This document shows positions 33,719-43,199 of a stretch of 64,000 bases of DNA, one piece after another. The translations under genes and the position numbers were made by a program. The notes under the pieces are model-generated. The model saw only the letters and a list, made by a program, of their open reading frames with translations. It was not told where the DNA came from and did no database searches. Where the stretch lies: the NCBI GenBank assembly GCA_017527865.1, contig JAFXPN010000010.1, positions 1-64,000 on the forward strand, in the 5' to 3' direction. The DNA comes from Clostridiales bacterium (GTDB lineage: Bacteria; Bacillota; Clostridia; Saccharofermentanales; Saccharofermentanaceae). Position 1 is the first letter of the stretch. Every line of letters starts with the position of its first letter.

Positions 33719-34126
33719 ATGAATCAGCTGGACATTCCGGCAGTAATCACAAACCTGCCGGAAGTTCTCGCGTTCATTGGCAAACACCTTGATGAAGTCG
33801 GATGTTCAACCTCTGACCGGTATAAGATCGAGGTTGCAGCCGAAGAGGTGTTTACCAATATCTCGAGCTACGCGTACAATCCCGAAGTCGGGTCTGCTTC
33901 CGTAAGGGTAGAGATCCTTAATGACCCGATTACAGTCGAGATAAGCTTTATCGACAACGGGGTCAAATATGATCCTCTTGCGAGGCCTGATCCGAATACC
34001 AGCCTTTCGGCCAAGGAGAGAAAGCGCGGCGGGCTCGGTATCTTTATGACCAAGAAATTCATGGATGACGTGAACTATGAGTATAAGGACGGACAGAATA
34101 TCCTTACGCTTAAGAAGACTGTATAG
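33719..34126 (+). CDS. HATPase_c anti-sigma/switch kinase (RsbW-like)
   Basis: The 135-residue protein is a GHKL ATPase of the RsbW/SpoIIAB type: N box AAEEVFTNISSYAY (about 40), G1 box FIDNGVKYDPL (about 78), and G2 box RGGLGIFMTKKFMD (about 100). It should bind and phosphorylate the STAS protein encoded just before it. The target it holds inactive is not in this operon. A sigma-70-family factor at 48795 is a possible but unproven target. Confidence 0.9.
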   Translation: MNQLDIPAVITNLPEVLAFIGKHLDEVGCSTSDRYKIEVAAEEVFTNISSYAYNPEVGSASVRVEILNDPITVEISFIDNGVKYDPLARPDPNTSLSAKERKRGGLGIFMTKKFMDDVNYEYKDGQNILTLKKTV

Positions 34127-34147
34127 CAGTAATTTTCACGGCGGCTC

Positions 34148-35191
34148 ATGGAAAAGCGCAGATTTGATTTCATCTCCGATATAAAGACTGCAAGTCTTAC
34201 AGGTGTCGTCGTACTCCACTGCATGTTGTTCTATTCCAGTGAGCAGATGTTCGCGGAGTATGCCGAACAGCCTGACCGTATCGTTTCTTTCTTATGCAAT
34301 TATCTTAATGCGATCCTCATATCGAGCTTTGTGTGCTGCTCGGGTTTTCTGTTCGCGAACAATATCATTGTTAAGAAGAGGACTGTGTTATACAGCATTA
34401 AAGACAGGTTCAAAAGGCTTGTTGTCCCTTATTTCATGTATGGCGCATTCTGGCTTGTTCCGACATATACTTTCTTCGATATAGAGACATATGGCAGGGA
34501 TAAGGGCACAGGACTTCTTGAAGGATACAAGTCGATGCTGCTCGGTGTTTTCTCTGATCACTTGTGGTTTCTTCTGATGCTGTTCTGGGTTACTCTCGTC
34601 TTCATTCTGATGACACCGCTGTTTAAGAAGAAGTTACTTCCCGTTATGTTCATCATTGTCCTCGGCTTGTCTTTATTAGTCGAGTACTGTGTTGATTTTC
34701 CGTACTATAAGGTAACGCAGGTCTCAACTTATCTTCTTCCGTTTTTCCTGGGTGTCGTTCTTTACTTCTTCTTCTCGAAGCTCGATTCCCTGCCGACTGC
34801 CGTTACAGGCACTGCCGCCGCTGTGTTCGGGGCAGCTGCCCTTCTCTATGACAGATTTTGTGATTCGGGCATCGTGCCCTATTGGGGACTCAAGCTGTGC
34901 GGAGCATGCTTTACATGGTTCCTTTTCCTTACCCTTAACAGATCAGAGCGCATGCTGAAGTTCAGGGAATCGAGGATCATGAAGTATACAAGGGAACACA
35001 GCATGCGGATGTATCTTCTTAATTGTCCGTTCGTTTATATCTATTTCAGGATATTGAACCCGATGGTCGGGGATAATCCCGTGATATGCATTCTTGCAAA
35101 TTTTGTATTGACCATGTTAACCTTATATTTGGCGGTATGGCTGATGGATAAAGTCACGGGACTTGCCGGAACGGTGGTACAAAAGGCATGA
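34148..35191 (+). CDS. Acyltransferase 3 family membrane protein inside the partner-switch operon
   Basis: This 347-residue protein has about 10 TM helices. RFDFISDIKTASLTGVVVLHCMLFY holds the family His at TM1, and FVCCSGFLFANNIIVKKR matches the second family motif. It should O-acylate an envelope or exported molecule. It is placed between the HATPase and PP2C genes, overlapping the latter by 4 bp (ATGA), so its expression is locked to the switch module. Confidence 0.83.
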   Translation: MEKRRFDFISDIKTASLTGVVVLHCMLFYSSEQMFAEYAEQPDRIVSFLCNYLNAILISSFVCCSGFLFANNIIVKKRTVLYSIKDRFKRLVVPYFMYGAFWLVPTYTFFDIETYGRDKGTGLLEGYKSMLLGVFSDHLWFLLMLFWVTLVFILMTPLFKKKLLPVMFIIVLGLSLLVEYCVDFPYYKVTQVSTYLLPFFLGVVLYFFFSKLDSLPTAVTGTAAAVFGAAALLYDRFCDSGIVPYWGLKLCGACFTWFLFLTLNRSERMLKFRESRIMKYTREHSMRMYLLNCPFVYIYFRILNPMVGDNPVICILANFVLTMLTLYLAVWLMDKVTGLAGTVVQKA

Positions 35192-36993
35192 GCAGGCTCA
35201 AGAACAGAAAAGCGAGAGGAATTCTTGATCAGATCACGCGGCCTATGGTCGTATTTGAGCTCATTATCATGCTTTTATGCGCCCTCGCGGTATTCTGCTA
35301 TAACATGAAGGTCTCGCTGGATCAGAGATTCGATACCACCACACAGATCGCCGAAGAAGCGGTCAACACCCTTACCGAATATAAGAGCATAGATTTCCTT
35401 GTTGATTACTGGCATGAGAACTATGAGCAGATGGAATTCATCTATGATGATCCGGAGGCTCTTAATGCCAAGGAAATGCAGTTCTCTGAACTGTATCCCC
35501 GGATCCCCGATACCGAGCTCGTAACGAGTGAGCAGGCGCGTGAAATGGACGCGGAGACACAGCGGCTTTTCGCCGAGATATGTTATTCACACCTGAGCAC
35601 ATCCTTCGACCGCATAAAGAGATCGTTTGATACCATGTTCCTTTACGGCTTCATCATCGAAGGCGACGACATGTTCTTCATTATTACGGGAACTCTCGAG
35701 GATGAATCCAGGATCAGTTCCGGCGGTGATCTTTTCGAGCTGGGATACGCTTATCCGTATTCCCGCGGACGTTACCCGACCCTGGATCAGCTTCTCGATA
35801 CCGGAGTGCCTTCCGATCATATCGAATTGTCCCTGCGTGCGGACCGCGAAGCCGTTCATGTGTTCGCGCCCGTGACGGTCAACGGCAGCCCTGTCATGTA
35901 TATTGGTGTATCGACACAATGGAAGGATATCATGGACTATACCTTATTACTTTCACTGTTCCTCGCTGCCATAATCGCGGTTCTTCTGGCAACATTGCTG
36001 GTCATCTTCTTCAGGATAATCAACAGGATCGCAGTGCGTCCCCTTGTAAAAGAGACAAGTATCGTCAAGGAATACGAAGCGAACAAGGATTCGAAGAAAG
36101 CAACCGCGGAGTTAGGCGAGATACGATCGGATAATGAGATCGAGGAACTGGCGGATGCATTCTCGTCGATGCTGTCGGATCTTGAATCGTACATGGAAGA
36201 GATAAGGGTCGCGACGGCCGATAAGGAGAGACTCGGAGCAGAACTCGATATGGCTGCTTCGATACAGTCAAGCCAGCTTCCTTCGACATTCCCTGCATTC
36301 CCCGGACGCAACGAATTCTCGATATTCGCTTCTATGACGCCTGCAAAGACAGTCGGAGGAGACTTCTACGATTTCTTCCTGATCGATGACGATCACATCG
36401 CTTTAGTCATGGCAGACGTGTCGGGCAAAGGTGTTCCCGCGTCACTGTTCATGATGATATCCAAGTTGCTCATCAAGAACAGCCTTCAGAACGGAAAGAG
36501 CCCTGCCGAGGCTCTGACGGATACCAACAAGCAGCTTACGGAGAATAACGAGGCCAAGCAGTTTGTCACCGTCTGGCTTGCCGTTATCGAGATCTCGACG
36601 GGCAAGGGCATCGCAGCTAATGCAGGTCATGAGCATCCTGTATTAAGACGGGCAGGGAAAGATTACGAGCTTGTGGAATATAAGCATTCCGTTCCGGTTG
36701 CAACACTCAAGAAAGCTAAGTTCTCGGAACATGAATTCGAGCTTCATCCCGGTGATTCGCTGTTCGTATATACTGACGGCGTTCCTGAAGCTACTAATGC
36801 CGGCGATGAACTGTTCGGCAACGACAGGATGCTCGTCGCGCTGAATAAGAATCCTGCCGCGGGCCCGCGTCTGATACTTAAGACCGTCAAAGACAGCGTT
36901 GATGAATTCGTCGGCGAGGCTGAGCAGTTCGACGATCTGACAATGCTCTGTTTCCGGTATAACGGACCGGAATCCGGTGCCAAGGACGAGTGA
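35188..36993 (+). CDS. Membrane HAMP-PP2C (RsbU/SpoIIE-type) phosphatase
   Basis: The 601-residue protein has TM1 (about 20-41), an extracellular sensor domain (about 42-250), TM2 (about 252-278), a HAMP-like region and coiled coil (to about 345) and a SpoIIE-type PP2C domain (about 365-595). Metal-binding motifs TVGGDFYDFF, MADVSGKGVPAS and FVYTDGVPEATN, and the final EQFDDLTMLCF are intact. It should dephosphorylate the STAS protein at 33409 when its outer domain senses a signal, so closing the switch loop. Confidence 0.9.
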   Translation: MSRLKNRKARGILDQITRPMVVFELIIMLLCALAVFCYNMKVSLDQRFDTTTQIAEEAVNTLTEYKSIDFLVDYWHENYEQMEFIYDDPEALNAKEMQFSELYPRIPDTELVTSEQAREMDAETQRLFAEICYSHLSTSFDRIKRSFDTMFLYGFIIEGDDMFFIITGTLEDESRISSGGDLFELGYAYPYSRGRYPTLDQLLDTGVPSDHIELSLRADREAVHVFAPVTVNGSPVMYIGVSTQWKDIMDYTLLLSLFLAAIIAVLLATLLVIFFRIINRIAVRPLVKETSIVKEYEANKDSKKATAELGEIRSDNEIEELADAFSSMLSDLESYMEEIRVATADKERLGAELDMAASIQSSQLPSTFPAFPGRNEFSIFASMTPAKTVGGDFYDFFLIDDDHIALVMADVSGKGVPASLFMMISKLLIKNSLQNGKSPAEALTDTNKQLTENNEAKQFVTVWLAVIEISTGKGIAANAGHEHPVLRRAGKDYELVEYKHSVPVATLKKAKFSEHEFELHPGDSLFVYTDGVPEATNAGDELFGNDRMLVALNKNPAAGPRLILKTVKDSVDEFVGEAEQFDDLTMLCFRYNGPESGAKDE

Positions 36994-37004
36994 TCTTATC
37001 CCTT

Positions 37005-37032
37005 TTGCCTGCGGGTGATATAGGGATATAAT
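37005..37032 (+). promoter_or_regulatory. Promoter of the metallophosphatase gene, leaderless arrangement
   Basis: TTGCCT (37005-37010), a 16-bp spacer and TATAAT (37027-37032) end 7 nt before the ATG at 37040. No ribosome site could fit. Confidence 0.6.
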
Positions 37033-37039
37033 CTTAATC

Positions 37040-37747
37040 ATGAAGATCCTTGTCATTCCCGATGTTCATCTTAAACCCGAGTTATTTGACCTCGCGTCTG
37101 CAAGGCTTAAAGAAGGCGCCGCTCAAAAGGCGGTCTGTCTCATGGATATTCCCGATGATTGGGGACAGGAATTCAATATCAGTCTGTACGAGAAAACTCT
37201 GGACCGCGCGGTAAGTTTCTCTAAGGAGCATCCGGATACCCTGTGGTGCTGGGGCAATCACGATACCAGCTACCTGTGGCAAATGCCGGAGACCGGTTAT
37301 TCGAAGTTTGCCCAATTCACTGTCACTTATAAGCTTGACCGTTTGAAGTCCGGTCTGCCGTCGCTCGACCATATAGCATTTGTACACCGGGTGGACAATG
37401 TCCTGTTCGTTCACGGCGGACTGACGGAACAGTTCGTCAATGATCATGTGGATAAGGATAAGCGCACGGATGCTGACAGAGTGATCAGGGCGGTCAACAA
37501 ACTTCCTCCCGAGGTCATGTGGGAGGACGGATCTCCGATATGGCACCGGCCTCAGTATGAATCTGCGCCCATGTATAAAGAAGGTACTCTGACCCAGGTC
37601 GTCGGCCACACTCCGGTCCGCGAAGTCAGCAAAAAGGGAAGCGTCATTTCCTGTGATGTTTTCTCGACTGACAGGGCGGGCAATAATATCGGTAACTGCA
37701 GATTAACGGTGGTCGATACCGTGACCGGAGAATTCACGTTACTGTAA
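37040..37747 (+). CDS. Calcineurin-like metallophosphatase
   Basis: This 235-residue cytosolic protein has the metallophosphoesterase motifs in order: PDVHLK (metal site 1), GNHDTSY (about 75), VFVHGG (about 130) and VVGHTPV (about 188). The usual GDxxDRG is replaced by a degenerate MDIPDDWG. It resembles Ser/Thr or bis-tetraphosphatase branches; the substrate is unclear. It follows the PP2C gene by 46 bp but has its own promoter with a likely leaderless start. Confidence 0.82.
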   Translation: MKILVIPDVHLKPELFDLASARLKEGAAQKAVCLMDIPDDWGQEFNISLYEKTLDRAVSFSKEHPDTLWCWGNHDTSYLWQMPETGYSKFAQFTVTYKLDRLKSGLPSLDHIAFVHRVDNVLFVHGGLTEQFVNDHVDKDKRTDADRVIRAVNKLPPEVMWEDGSPIWHRPQYESAPMYKEGTLTQVVGHTPVREVSKKGSVISCDVFSTDRAGNNIGNCRLTVVDTVTGEFTLL

Positions 37748-37813
37748 TTGAACAGATAAAAATTTGATATAATCATTAAGGCGATTTTACCGATATTGCC
37801 AGGAGGTGCCGGT

Positions 37814-39550
37814 ATGGATGATTTCCGTGAGATGTTTTATGAGACCAATACAGGCGGGAAGATCCCGAGCGGGCTGCCCGGAGGCTTTTTCATATACGAG
37901 GCGGGAGGAGATGAGAAGATCCTTTTCGCGGAGACAAATGTTGTTAAGCTGTACGGATGTGAAACATATGAGGACTTCCTCGAGTATACACAAGGCTCGT
38001 TTAAGAATATGGTGCATCCGGATGATCTTAATAAGATCGAGAATCAGATACAGGCACAGACTATCTTCGGAGAGCAGCGCCATGACTATGTAAGATACAG
38101 GATCAAGACAAAGCAGGGCGAGGTCCGGTATATCGAGGACTTCGGGCACCTTCTGCACTGGCACGGCGGCAAGAGCTTCTACTACGTGTTCATCGTCGAT
38201 GTCGATAAGAATGAATTCTTCAACCGCAACCGCAACTCCTATGCCGAGGCTGAGATACTTGCGGTAAACAACATGACCGACGAGCTTACCGGACTTCTTA
38301 ACATGACGTTCTTCTACATCAGAACGCAGCAGGTCCTGAATACCCCTGAGGGAAGGCGCAGCCCGGCGGCTTTTATCCATTTTGACATCCCTAACTTCAA
38401 GCTTTATAACGAGCGTCACGGCTTTAAACTCGGAGACGAGGTCCTGTGTGACTTCGCGAAGATAATAAAGGACGAATTCCCGGACGATGTGTGCGCACGC
38501 TTCTCTGACGATCACTTCTTCGTGTTCGCGTTCGGTGAAAGAAATGAGATCATCCGGAAGATAGAGAACATCTACCGCAACATGCTGCTTAACGAGGATG
38601 TCAATAAGAAGCTCAGGATCAAAGCAGGCATCTATTTTGCCGACGATAAGTATACCGAGATCGGGATCGCCTGTGATCACGCCAGACTTGCCTGCAACAG
38701 CATCAAGCGGCGCCACGACATCTATTACTGCATTTATGACGATATGCTTCGCGAGGACCTGAAGAAACAGCAGTATATCGTAGATCATATCGAGGAAGCG
38801 ATCGAGAATAGTTATATCAAAGTGTTCTACCAGCCGGTAGTGAGGGTCGAGTCAAATAAGATATGCGGCTATGAGGCGCTCGTAAGGTGGATCGATCCCA
38901 ATGTCGGAACATTCAATCCCGCAGATTTTATCGAGACACTCGAACAGTTCCATCTTATCCATCTGATCGATATGTTTGTCGTCCGTCAGGTGTGCAGCGA
39001 TTACCAAAGACTCAATGAGGTGGGCGAGCCTGTCGTGCCTGTGTCGGTGAATATATCGAGGCTCGACTTCGAACTGTGCGATATCTTCGGATTCATATAT
39101 GATACCTGTAAGGAAACAGGCGTGCCCGCGAATATGCTTGACATAGAGATCACCGAGAGCGCCCTTAATGACAATATCGGTTATATCAAGAGCGAATGCA
39201 AACGGATGAGCGATCTCGGGTATCAGATATGGCTCGATGACTTCGGCAGCGGATATTCTTCTCTTAATACACTGACTGAATACAGCTTCGATGTCTTAAA
39301 GCTCGACCTCGTATTTATGAGAAACCTTAAGAATAATCCCAAGACCGGGACGCTCATGAACTTTATCGTCAAGGGGGCAACTTCCATGGGCCTGTCGACG
39401 CTCTGTGAGGGAGTCGAGAGCGATGAGCAGCTGAAATTCTTGAAGAAGATCGGATGCAACCGCGCTCAGGGATATCTGTTCGGCAAGCCCATGCCGATGG
39501 ATGAATCGCGCGCTCATACCTCGGAGAAGGGCATGGCATGGGAAGACTGA
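37814..39550 (+). CDS. PAS, degenerate GGDEF and EAL protein (c-di-GMP phosphodiesterase candidate)
   Basis: The 578-residue cytosolic protein has a PAS domain (about 15-140, with VHPDDLNKIE), a GGDEF domain whose signature is SDDHF (about 230), and an EAL domain (about 330-575). EAL residues look complete: YEALVRW, VSVNISR, EITESAL, DDFGSGYSS, KLDLVFM, CEGVESDEQ. The lost GGDEF suggests a regulatory GTP-binding role at most, with net activity being c-di-GMP breakdown. The ATG at 37814 follows CCAGGAGGTG. It may counteract the diguanylate cyclases at 16573 and 41493. Confidence 0.88.
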   Translation: MDDFREMFYETNTGGKIPSGLPGGFFIYEAGGDEKILFAETNVVKLYGCETYEDFLEYTQGSFKNMVHPDDLNKIENQIQAQTIFGEQRHDYVRYRIKTKQGEVRYIEDFGHLLHWHGGKSFYYVFIVDVDKNEFFNRNRNSYAEAEILAVNNMTDELTGLLNMTFFYIRTQQVLNTPEGRRSPAAFIHFDIPNFKLYNERHGFKLGDEVLCDFAKIIKDEFPDDVCARFSDDHFFVFAFGERNEIIRKIENIYRNMLLNEDVNKKLRIKAGIYFADDKYTEIGIACDHARLACNSIKRRHDIYYCIYDDMLREDLKKQQYIVDHIEEAIENSYIKVFYQPVVRVESNKICGYEALVRWIDPNVGTFNPADFIETLEQFHLIHLIDMFVVRQVCSDYQRLNEVGEPVVPVSVNISRLDFELCDIFGFIYDTCKETGVPANMLDIEITESALNDNIGYIKSECKRMSDLGYQIWLDDFGSGYSSLNTLTEYSFDVLKLDLVFMRNLKNNPKTGTLMNFIVKGATSMGLSTLCEGVESDEQLKFLKKIGCNRAQGYLFGKPMPMDESRAHTSEKGMAWED

Positions 39551-39599
39551 TAAGAGAGCAAACGCGCTCTGACTGATCTTGATTGAGAGGTAAAGGATA

Positions 39600-40625
39600 A
39601 TGGCAGATACGATCAAATGTCCTAACTGTTCGGCCAATCTGAGGTTCGAACCCGGAGCGGCGAAGCTCGCCTGCGAATACTGCGGCGGCGTCTTTAACAT
39701 AGATGAGATCAAGACGGAGATCGAAGCGCTTGAATCCAAGGAAGCTGATGCGGAAAGCGTTGAGTTTATCTGCAATGCCTGCGGAGGCAAGATACTTGCC
39801 GATATGAACACCTCCGCTTCCTTCTGTCCGTTCTGCGGATCGCCGGCGCTCGTGTCACAGCGCCTTACGGGTGAGTTTACGCCTAAGTACATAATACCTT
39901 TTCGATACAACAGGGAGAAGGCTGAGAGCGCATTCCTTAAGTGGTGCAAGGGCGGCAAGTATGCTCCCGTAAACTTTGTGTCGAAGAAGAATATCGAGAA
40001 GCTGACGGGACTTTACGTTCCTTTCTGGCTGTACGATATGAAAGGCGATGTGAGCCTTAACGGAACGGGGCATACCACGACTTATTCGGGTAATTACACC
40101 ATTCACAAGGATTATGAATTCGAGATCAACGGCACTCTCAGCTTCGAGAAGATGCCGTTCGACGGAGAGACCCGCATCGATGATGCTCTGATGGAGGCGA
40201 TAGAGCCTTACGATTATACAAAGATGATCCCGTTTGATTATAAGTACCTGCCGGGCTTCTTTGCCGACAGATATGATCAGTCCAAGGAAGATATCGAACA
40301 GAGGGCGCGCAGGCGCGGAAGCGAGTATATCAACAATGATATCGAAGCCAAGCTTAAGAAATACGACAGACATCAGGTTAAGAAGAACGATACGAAGATA
40401 GGGGACATCAAGGCCGAATATGCGCTTCTGCCCGTGTGGTTCCTTCACTATAAGTATCTCGGGAAGGATTTCTATTTTGCGATGAACGGGCAGACGGGAG
40501 AGGTAGCCGGCAAGGCTCCCGTGAGCCGCGTTAAGCAGCTCGTATTCTACTCGGTGACGCTTGCCGTAATATCCGTGGTGTTCCGTTTCATCGCGGGCAT
40601 TATAATGGGAGGTTTTGTGGGATGA
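39600..40625 (+). CDS. Zinc-ribbon protein with a C-terminal TM segment
   Basis: The 341-residue protein has two N-terminal zinc ribbons (CPNC/CEYC at about 7-27 and CNAC/CPFC at about 58-80), a central mixed domain containing YVPFWLYD and LLPVWFLHYKY (YVPFW and LPVWF are typical of this widespread Firmicutes family), and a TM helix near the C-terminus (about 312-338). Function is not established for the family. It overlaps the TPM gene by 4 bp, a pairing also seen in other Firmicutes, suggesting a shared membrane complex. Confidence 0.75.
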   Translation: MADTIKCPNCSANLRFEPGAAKLACEYCGGVFNIDEIKTEIEALESKEADAESVEFICNACGGKILADMNTSASFCPFCGSPALVSQRLTGEFTPKYIIPFRYNREKAESAFLKWCKGGKYAPVNFVSKKNIEKLTGLYVPFWLYDMKGDVSLNGTGHTTTYSGNYTIHKDYEFEINGTLSFEKMPFDGETRIDDALMEAIEPYDYTKMIPFDYKYLPGFFADRYDQSKEDIEQRARRRGSEYINNDIEAKLKKYDRHQVKKNDTKIGDIKAEYALLPVWFLHYKYLGKDFYFAMNGQTGEVAGKAPVSRVKQLVFYSVTLAVISVVFRFIAGIIMGGFVG

Positions 40626-41482
40626 GCAGGAACAAGGCTTCAGATAAAAAGAAAAAGCAGCAGGAGGGCAAGGTCAGCTTCTTCGGTGAGATGAGTATGC
40701 TCTCCGTGACCGCGACGATAGGTCTTGTCGCGCTCGTAATACTGTGTGTTGCTTTCTACGCATTTATGTCTTCCTCCCCTTCGAAAAAGATACGTGTTGA
40801 TGACGATGCCGGTGTTTTTACGCGTTCCCAGATCGGGGACCTGGAAGATATGGCCCGTCAGCTGTCACGAAGGAAAGACATCAATGTGGTCATCGTAACC
40901 ACCCGTGACAAGGGCAGCGGCTACAGCAACAGCGACGAAGACTGTGAGAGATTTGCGGCCGATTATTACAAGAAGGCCTGCATAAAGACATCTCTGGTGA
41001 ATAACTCGGGTATCTGCATCCTGATAGACCTTACGATCGATGAGCCGGGTCAGAGATTCTTCTGGTTATATACTTACGGAACGGCTTACTTCGCGGTCAG
41101 TGATGATGAATGCGTGTCATTGTTCAGATCACAGAAGAGCCTGCTTTCCGACGGACAGTATTATGATGCTCTGGAAAACATACTCGATGATCTGGACGGT
41201 TATGATTACAGAAATACGTCTTCCGTGACCTTCTTCTGCCTTATTATTCCTGCGGGTCTTGCGTTTGTTATAACACTTATCTGCACGGCATCCAAAGGCC
41301 TTGATAAGAAACCGCAGGCCAAGCAGTATAAGACCCCCGAGTCTTCACTTAAACTGTCTGATAAGGTCACTAATGTGAAGCGGATATATAATCCCCCGTC
41401 GTCTTCAAGCGGCGGAGGAGGCGGCGGTTTTTCCGGCGGCGGAGGCGGCGGCCACTCCGGCGGAGGCGGAGGGCGCTTCTGA
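40622..41482 (+). CDS. TPM-domain membrane protein with Gly-rich tail
   Basis: The 286-residue protein has a TM helix (about 26-50), a TPM/YgcG-type domain (about 58-185: DDAGVFTRSQIGDLEDMARQL and later SKKINVVIVTT-like strands), a second TM (about 200-224) and a tail of Gly and Ser ending in GGGRF. TPM domains occur in putative acid phosphatases and in membrane repair or assembly factors. The Gly-rich tail is typical for this branch. It ends 10 bp before the convergent GGDEF gene, with no room for a terminator between them. Confidence 0.78.
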   Translation: MSRNKASDKKKKQQEGKVSFFGEMSMLSVTATIGLVALVILCVAFYAFMSSSPSKKIRVDDDAGVFTRSQIGDLEDMARQLSRRKDINVVIVTTRDKGSGYSNSDEDCERFAADYYKKACIKTSLVNNSGICILIDLTIDEPGQRFFWLYTYGTAYFAVSDDECVSLFRSQKSLLSDGQYYDALENILDDLDGYDYRNTSSVTFFCLIIPAGLAFVITLICTASKGLDKKPQAKQYKTPESSLKLSDKVTNVKRIYNPPSSSSGGGGGGFSGGGGGGHSGGGGGRF

Positions 41483-41492
41483 ACGCGGTCTG

Positions 41493-43199
41493 TTAATCTT
41501 GGCTGACGACTTTGTTTCTGCCGGTCTCTTTGGCGGTATAAAGCCTTCCGTCGGCTACGCTGATATTGTCTTCAATTGACTTGCCCCTGATGAATTCATG
41601 GACTCCGAAGCTCATGGTCTTCTTGATCGTGATCCCGTCGGCAGGGAAGTCGGCGGCCTCGATGGCCTTGCGGAGCTGTTCCGCAATTGCGGTCGCTTCG
41701 GCAAGATCCGTATCGGGCATGAGCATGATGAATTCTTCTCCGCCCCATCTGTAGGCGTTGTCGTTCTCGCGGCACGCGGCCTCGATGAGTCCTGCGCCGT
41801 ATTCGAGCACCTGATCGCCTGCATTATGCCCGTATGTATCGTTAACGAGCTTGAACTTATCGATATCGCATATGAACATGCTCAAAGGCTTCGTGCAGTC
41901 TTCGGAAAGATAACTCATGTATTTCTTCGAGAAGTCGGCATAGAAGCCTATGCGGTTCTTGAGCTTTGTCAGTCTGTCGTGATGCGCATCGTCGAGGAAT
42001 GTATCGGATTCGAGCGCAAGTCCGCAGATAAGAGCGGGAAGTGACAGCTTGCGTGTATCATTGGTCATATCGAATCCGCTGTCATCGAGTTTATTGATAA
42101 GCTGGAATGCTCCTATGAATTCCCCGTTTACATCGGCGACGGGGAGGACCATTACGGACTTTGTCACGTAACCTGTCTTCTTATCGACGGAGGAATTGAA
42201 ATCGGGGTCGTTGTAAGGGTCATTGGTGATGACCACGGACTTGTTCATTATGGCTTTGCCGACCAGTCCGGTGTTGTCGGGGATCACGATGCGGTCTACC
42301 CCCGTGGCTGCCGTCGTCCACAATTCGTGGCGTCTTTTGTCCCATTTCCAGAAACTCGCTCGGTCCGCTCCGACTATATTCTGTCCGAGACGCGTCAGAT
42401 ACCCAAACAGTTCATTGTGGTCGGAATACTCATTGCGGCATGTAAGCTTATAAAGCTCATCCGTAATGTCGTAGATCATATCCAAAGTTGCGACCGCATC
42501 CTGACCGTTGTACAGGGGAGCCAGAGCAGCTCCTGTGCCTTCTGTCTTCTTCAAGATCTCTTGTTCGTTGTCGATATGCATAAGGTACACCTTTATTCCT
42601 TTCGCGACGGTATCTTTTATGAACGGGAGCATGTCGTCTATGTGCATGTGGACAGGGCTTCTGAAGAACGCCGTCTCCATATAGAGTATGGACCCTTCCG
42701 TAAGATAGGGGATAAAAGGTTCTATGGTATTGCTGTCCCCTGTATAGACCACATTCTTTCCGTCGATCAGAAGGTTGTATCCGAAGCACCGTCCTTCCAA
42801 TTGAGGGGTATGCGAAGTGGGGATCGCCGCTTTAAAAAAGTCCTCTTCGTATTCTTGGGCCGATACGAGCCTGTACCATACGTCTAAGCAGCCGTCCATC
42901 CTGTTAAGCGAGAAACGGAGATCCTCTTTGACCTCTTCGCTCGGAGCGACCACCGTGACCTTTATGTCGGTAGTAAAGTAAAAAAGATCGATCAGCATCG
43001 CGATGCCGCTTATGTGGTCGGAATGGGTATGCGTGATCAGAAGATCGACAGACTCTATTCCCGTAAGATCCATCTTCTTGATCTTGATGAAAGCGGTCAT
43101 CGAACAGTCGATAAGTACGAGCTTGCTGCCTTTTACAAAGAACGCGCTGTTATGATCGTCCGTAAACGCAGAGCCTCTTCCTAAGAATCTAAGCATCAT
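41493..43199 (-). CDS. Metallo-beta-lactamase fold, GAF and GGDEF fusion
   Basis: The 568-residue protein joins three modules. The first is an RNase Z-like MBL domain (about 1-235; LLITHTHSDHISG at about 53-65, then TSHTPQ, VYTGDSN and LMHID, which supply the metal ligands). The second is a GAF domain (about 255-390, with VLPVADVNGEFIGAFQLINK). The third is a GGDEF domain (about 405-565, RWGGEEFIML intact, preceded by the RxxD-like site SLFICDIDKFK). It would be a soluble enzyme that couples MBL hydrolysis or ligand binding and GAF sensing to c-di-GMP synthesis. It overlaps the cyclase gene by 4 bp. The combination is unusual. Confidence 0.85.
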   Translation of the reverse strand: MMLRFLGRGSAFTDDHNSAFFVKGSKLVLIDCSMTAFIKIKKMDLTGIESVDLLITHTHSDHISGIAMLIDLFYFTTDIKVTVVAPSEEVKEDLRFSLNRMDGCLDVWYRLVSAQEYEEDFFKAAIPTSHTPQLEGRCFGYNLLIDGKNVVYTGDSNTIEPFIPYLTEGSILYMETAFFRSPVHMHIDDMLPFIKDTVAKGIKVYLMHIDNEQEILKKTEGTGAALAPLYNGQDAVATLDMIYDITDELYKLTCRNEYSDHNELFGYLTRLGQNIVGADRASFWKWDKRRHELWTTAATGVDRIVIPDNTGLVGKAIMNKSVVITNDPYNDPDFNSSVDKKTGYVTKSVMVLPVADVNGEFIGAFQLINKLDDSGFDMTNDTRKLSLPALICGLALESDTFLDDAHHDRLTKLKNRIGFYADFSKKYMSYLSEDCTKPLSMFICDIDKFKLVNDTYGHNAGDQVLEYGAGLIEAACRENDNAYRWGGEEFIMLMPDTDLAEATAIAEQLRKAIEAADFPADGITIKKTMSFGVHEFIRGKSIEDNISVADGRLYTAKETGRNKVVSQD

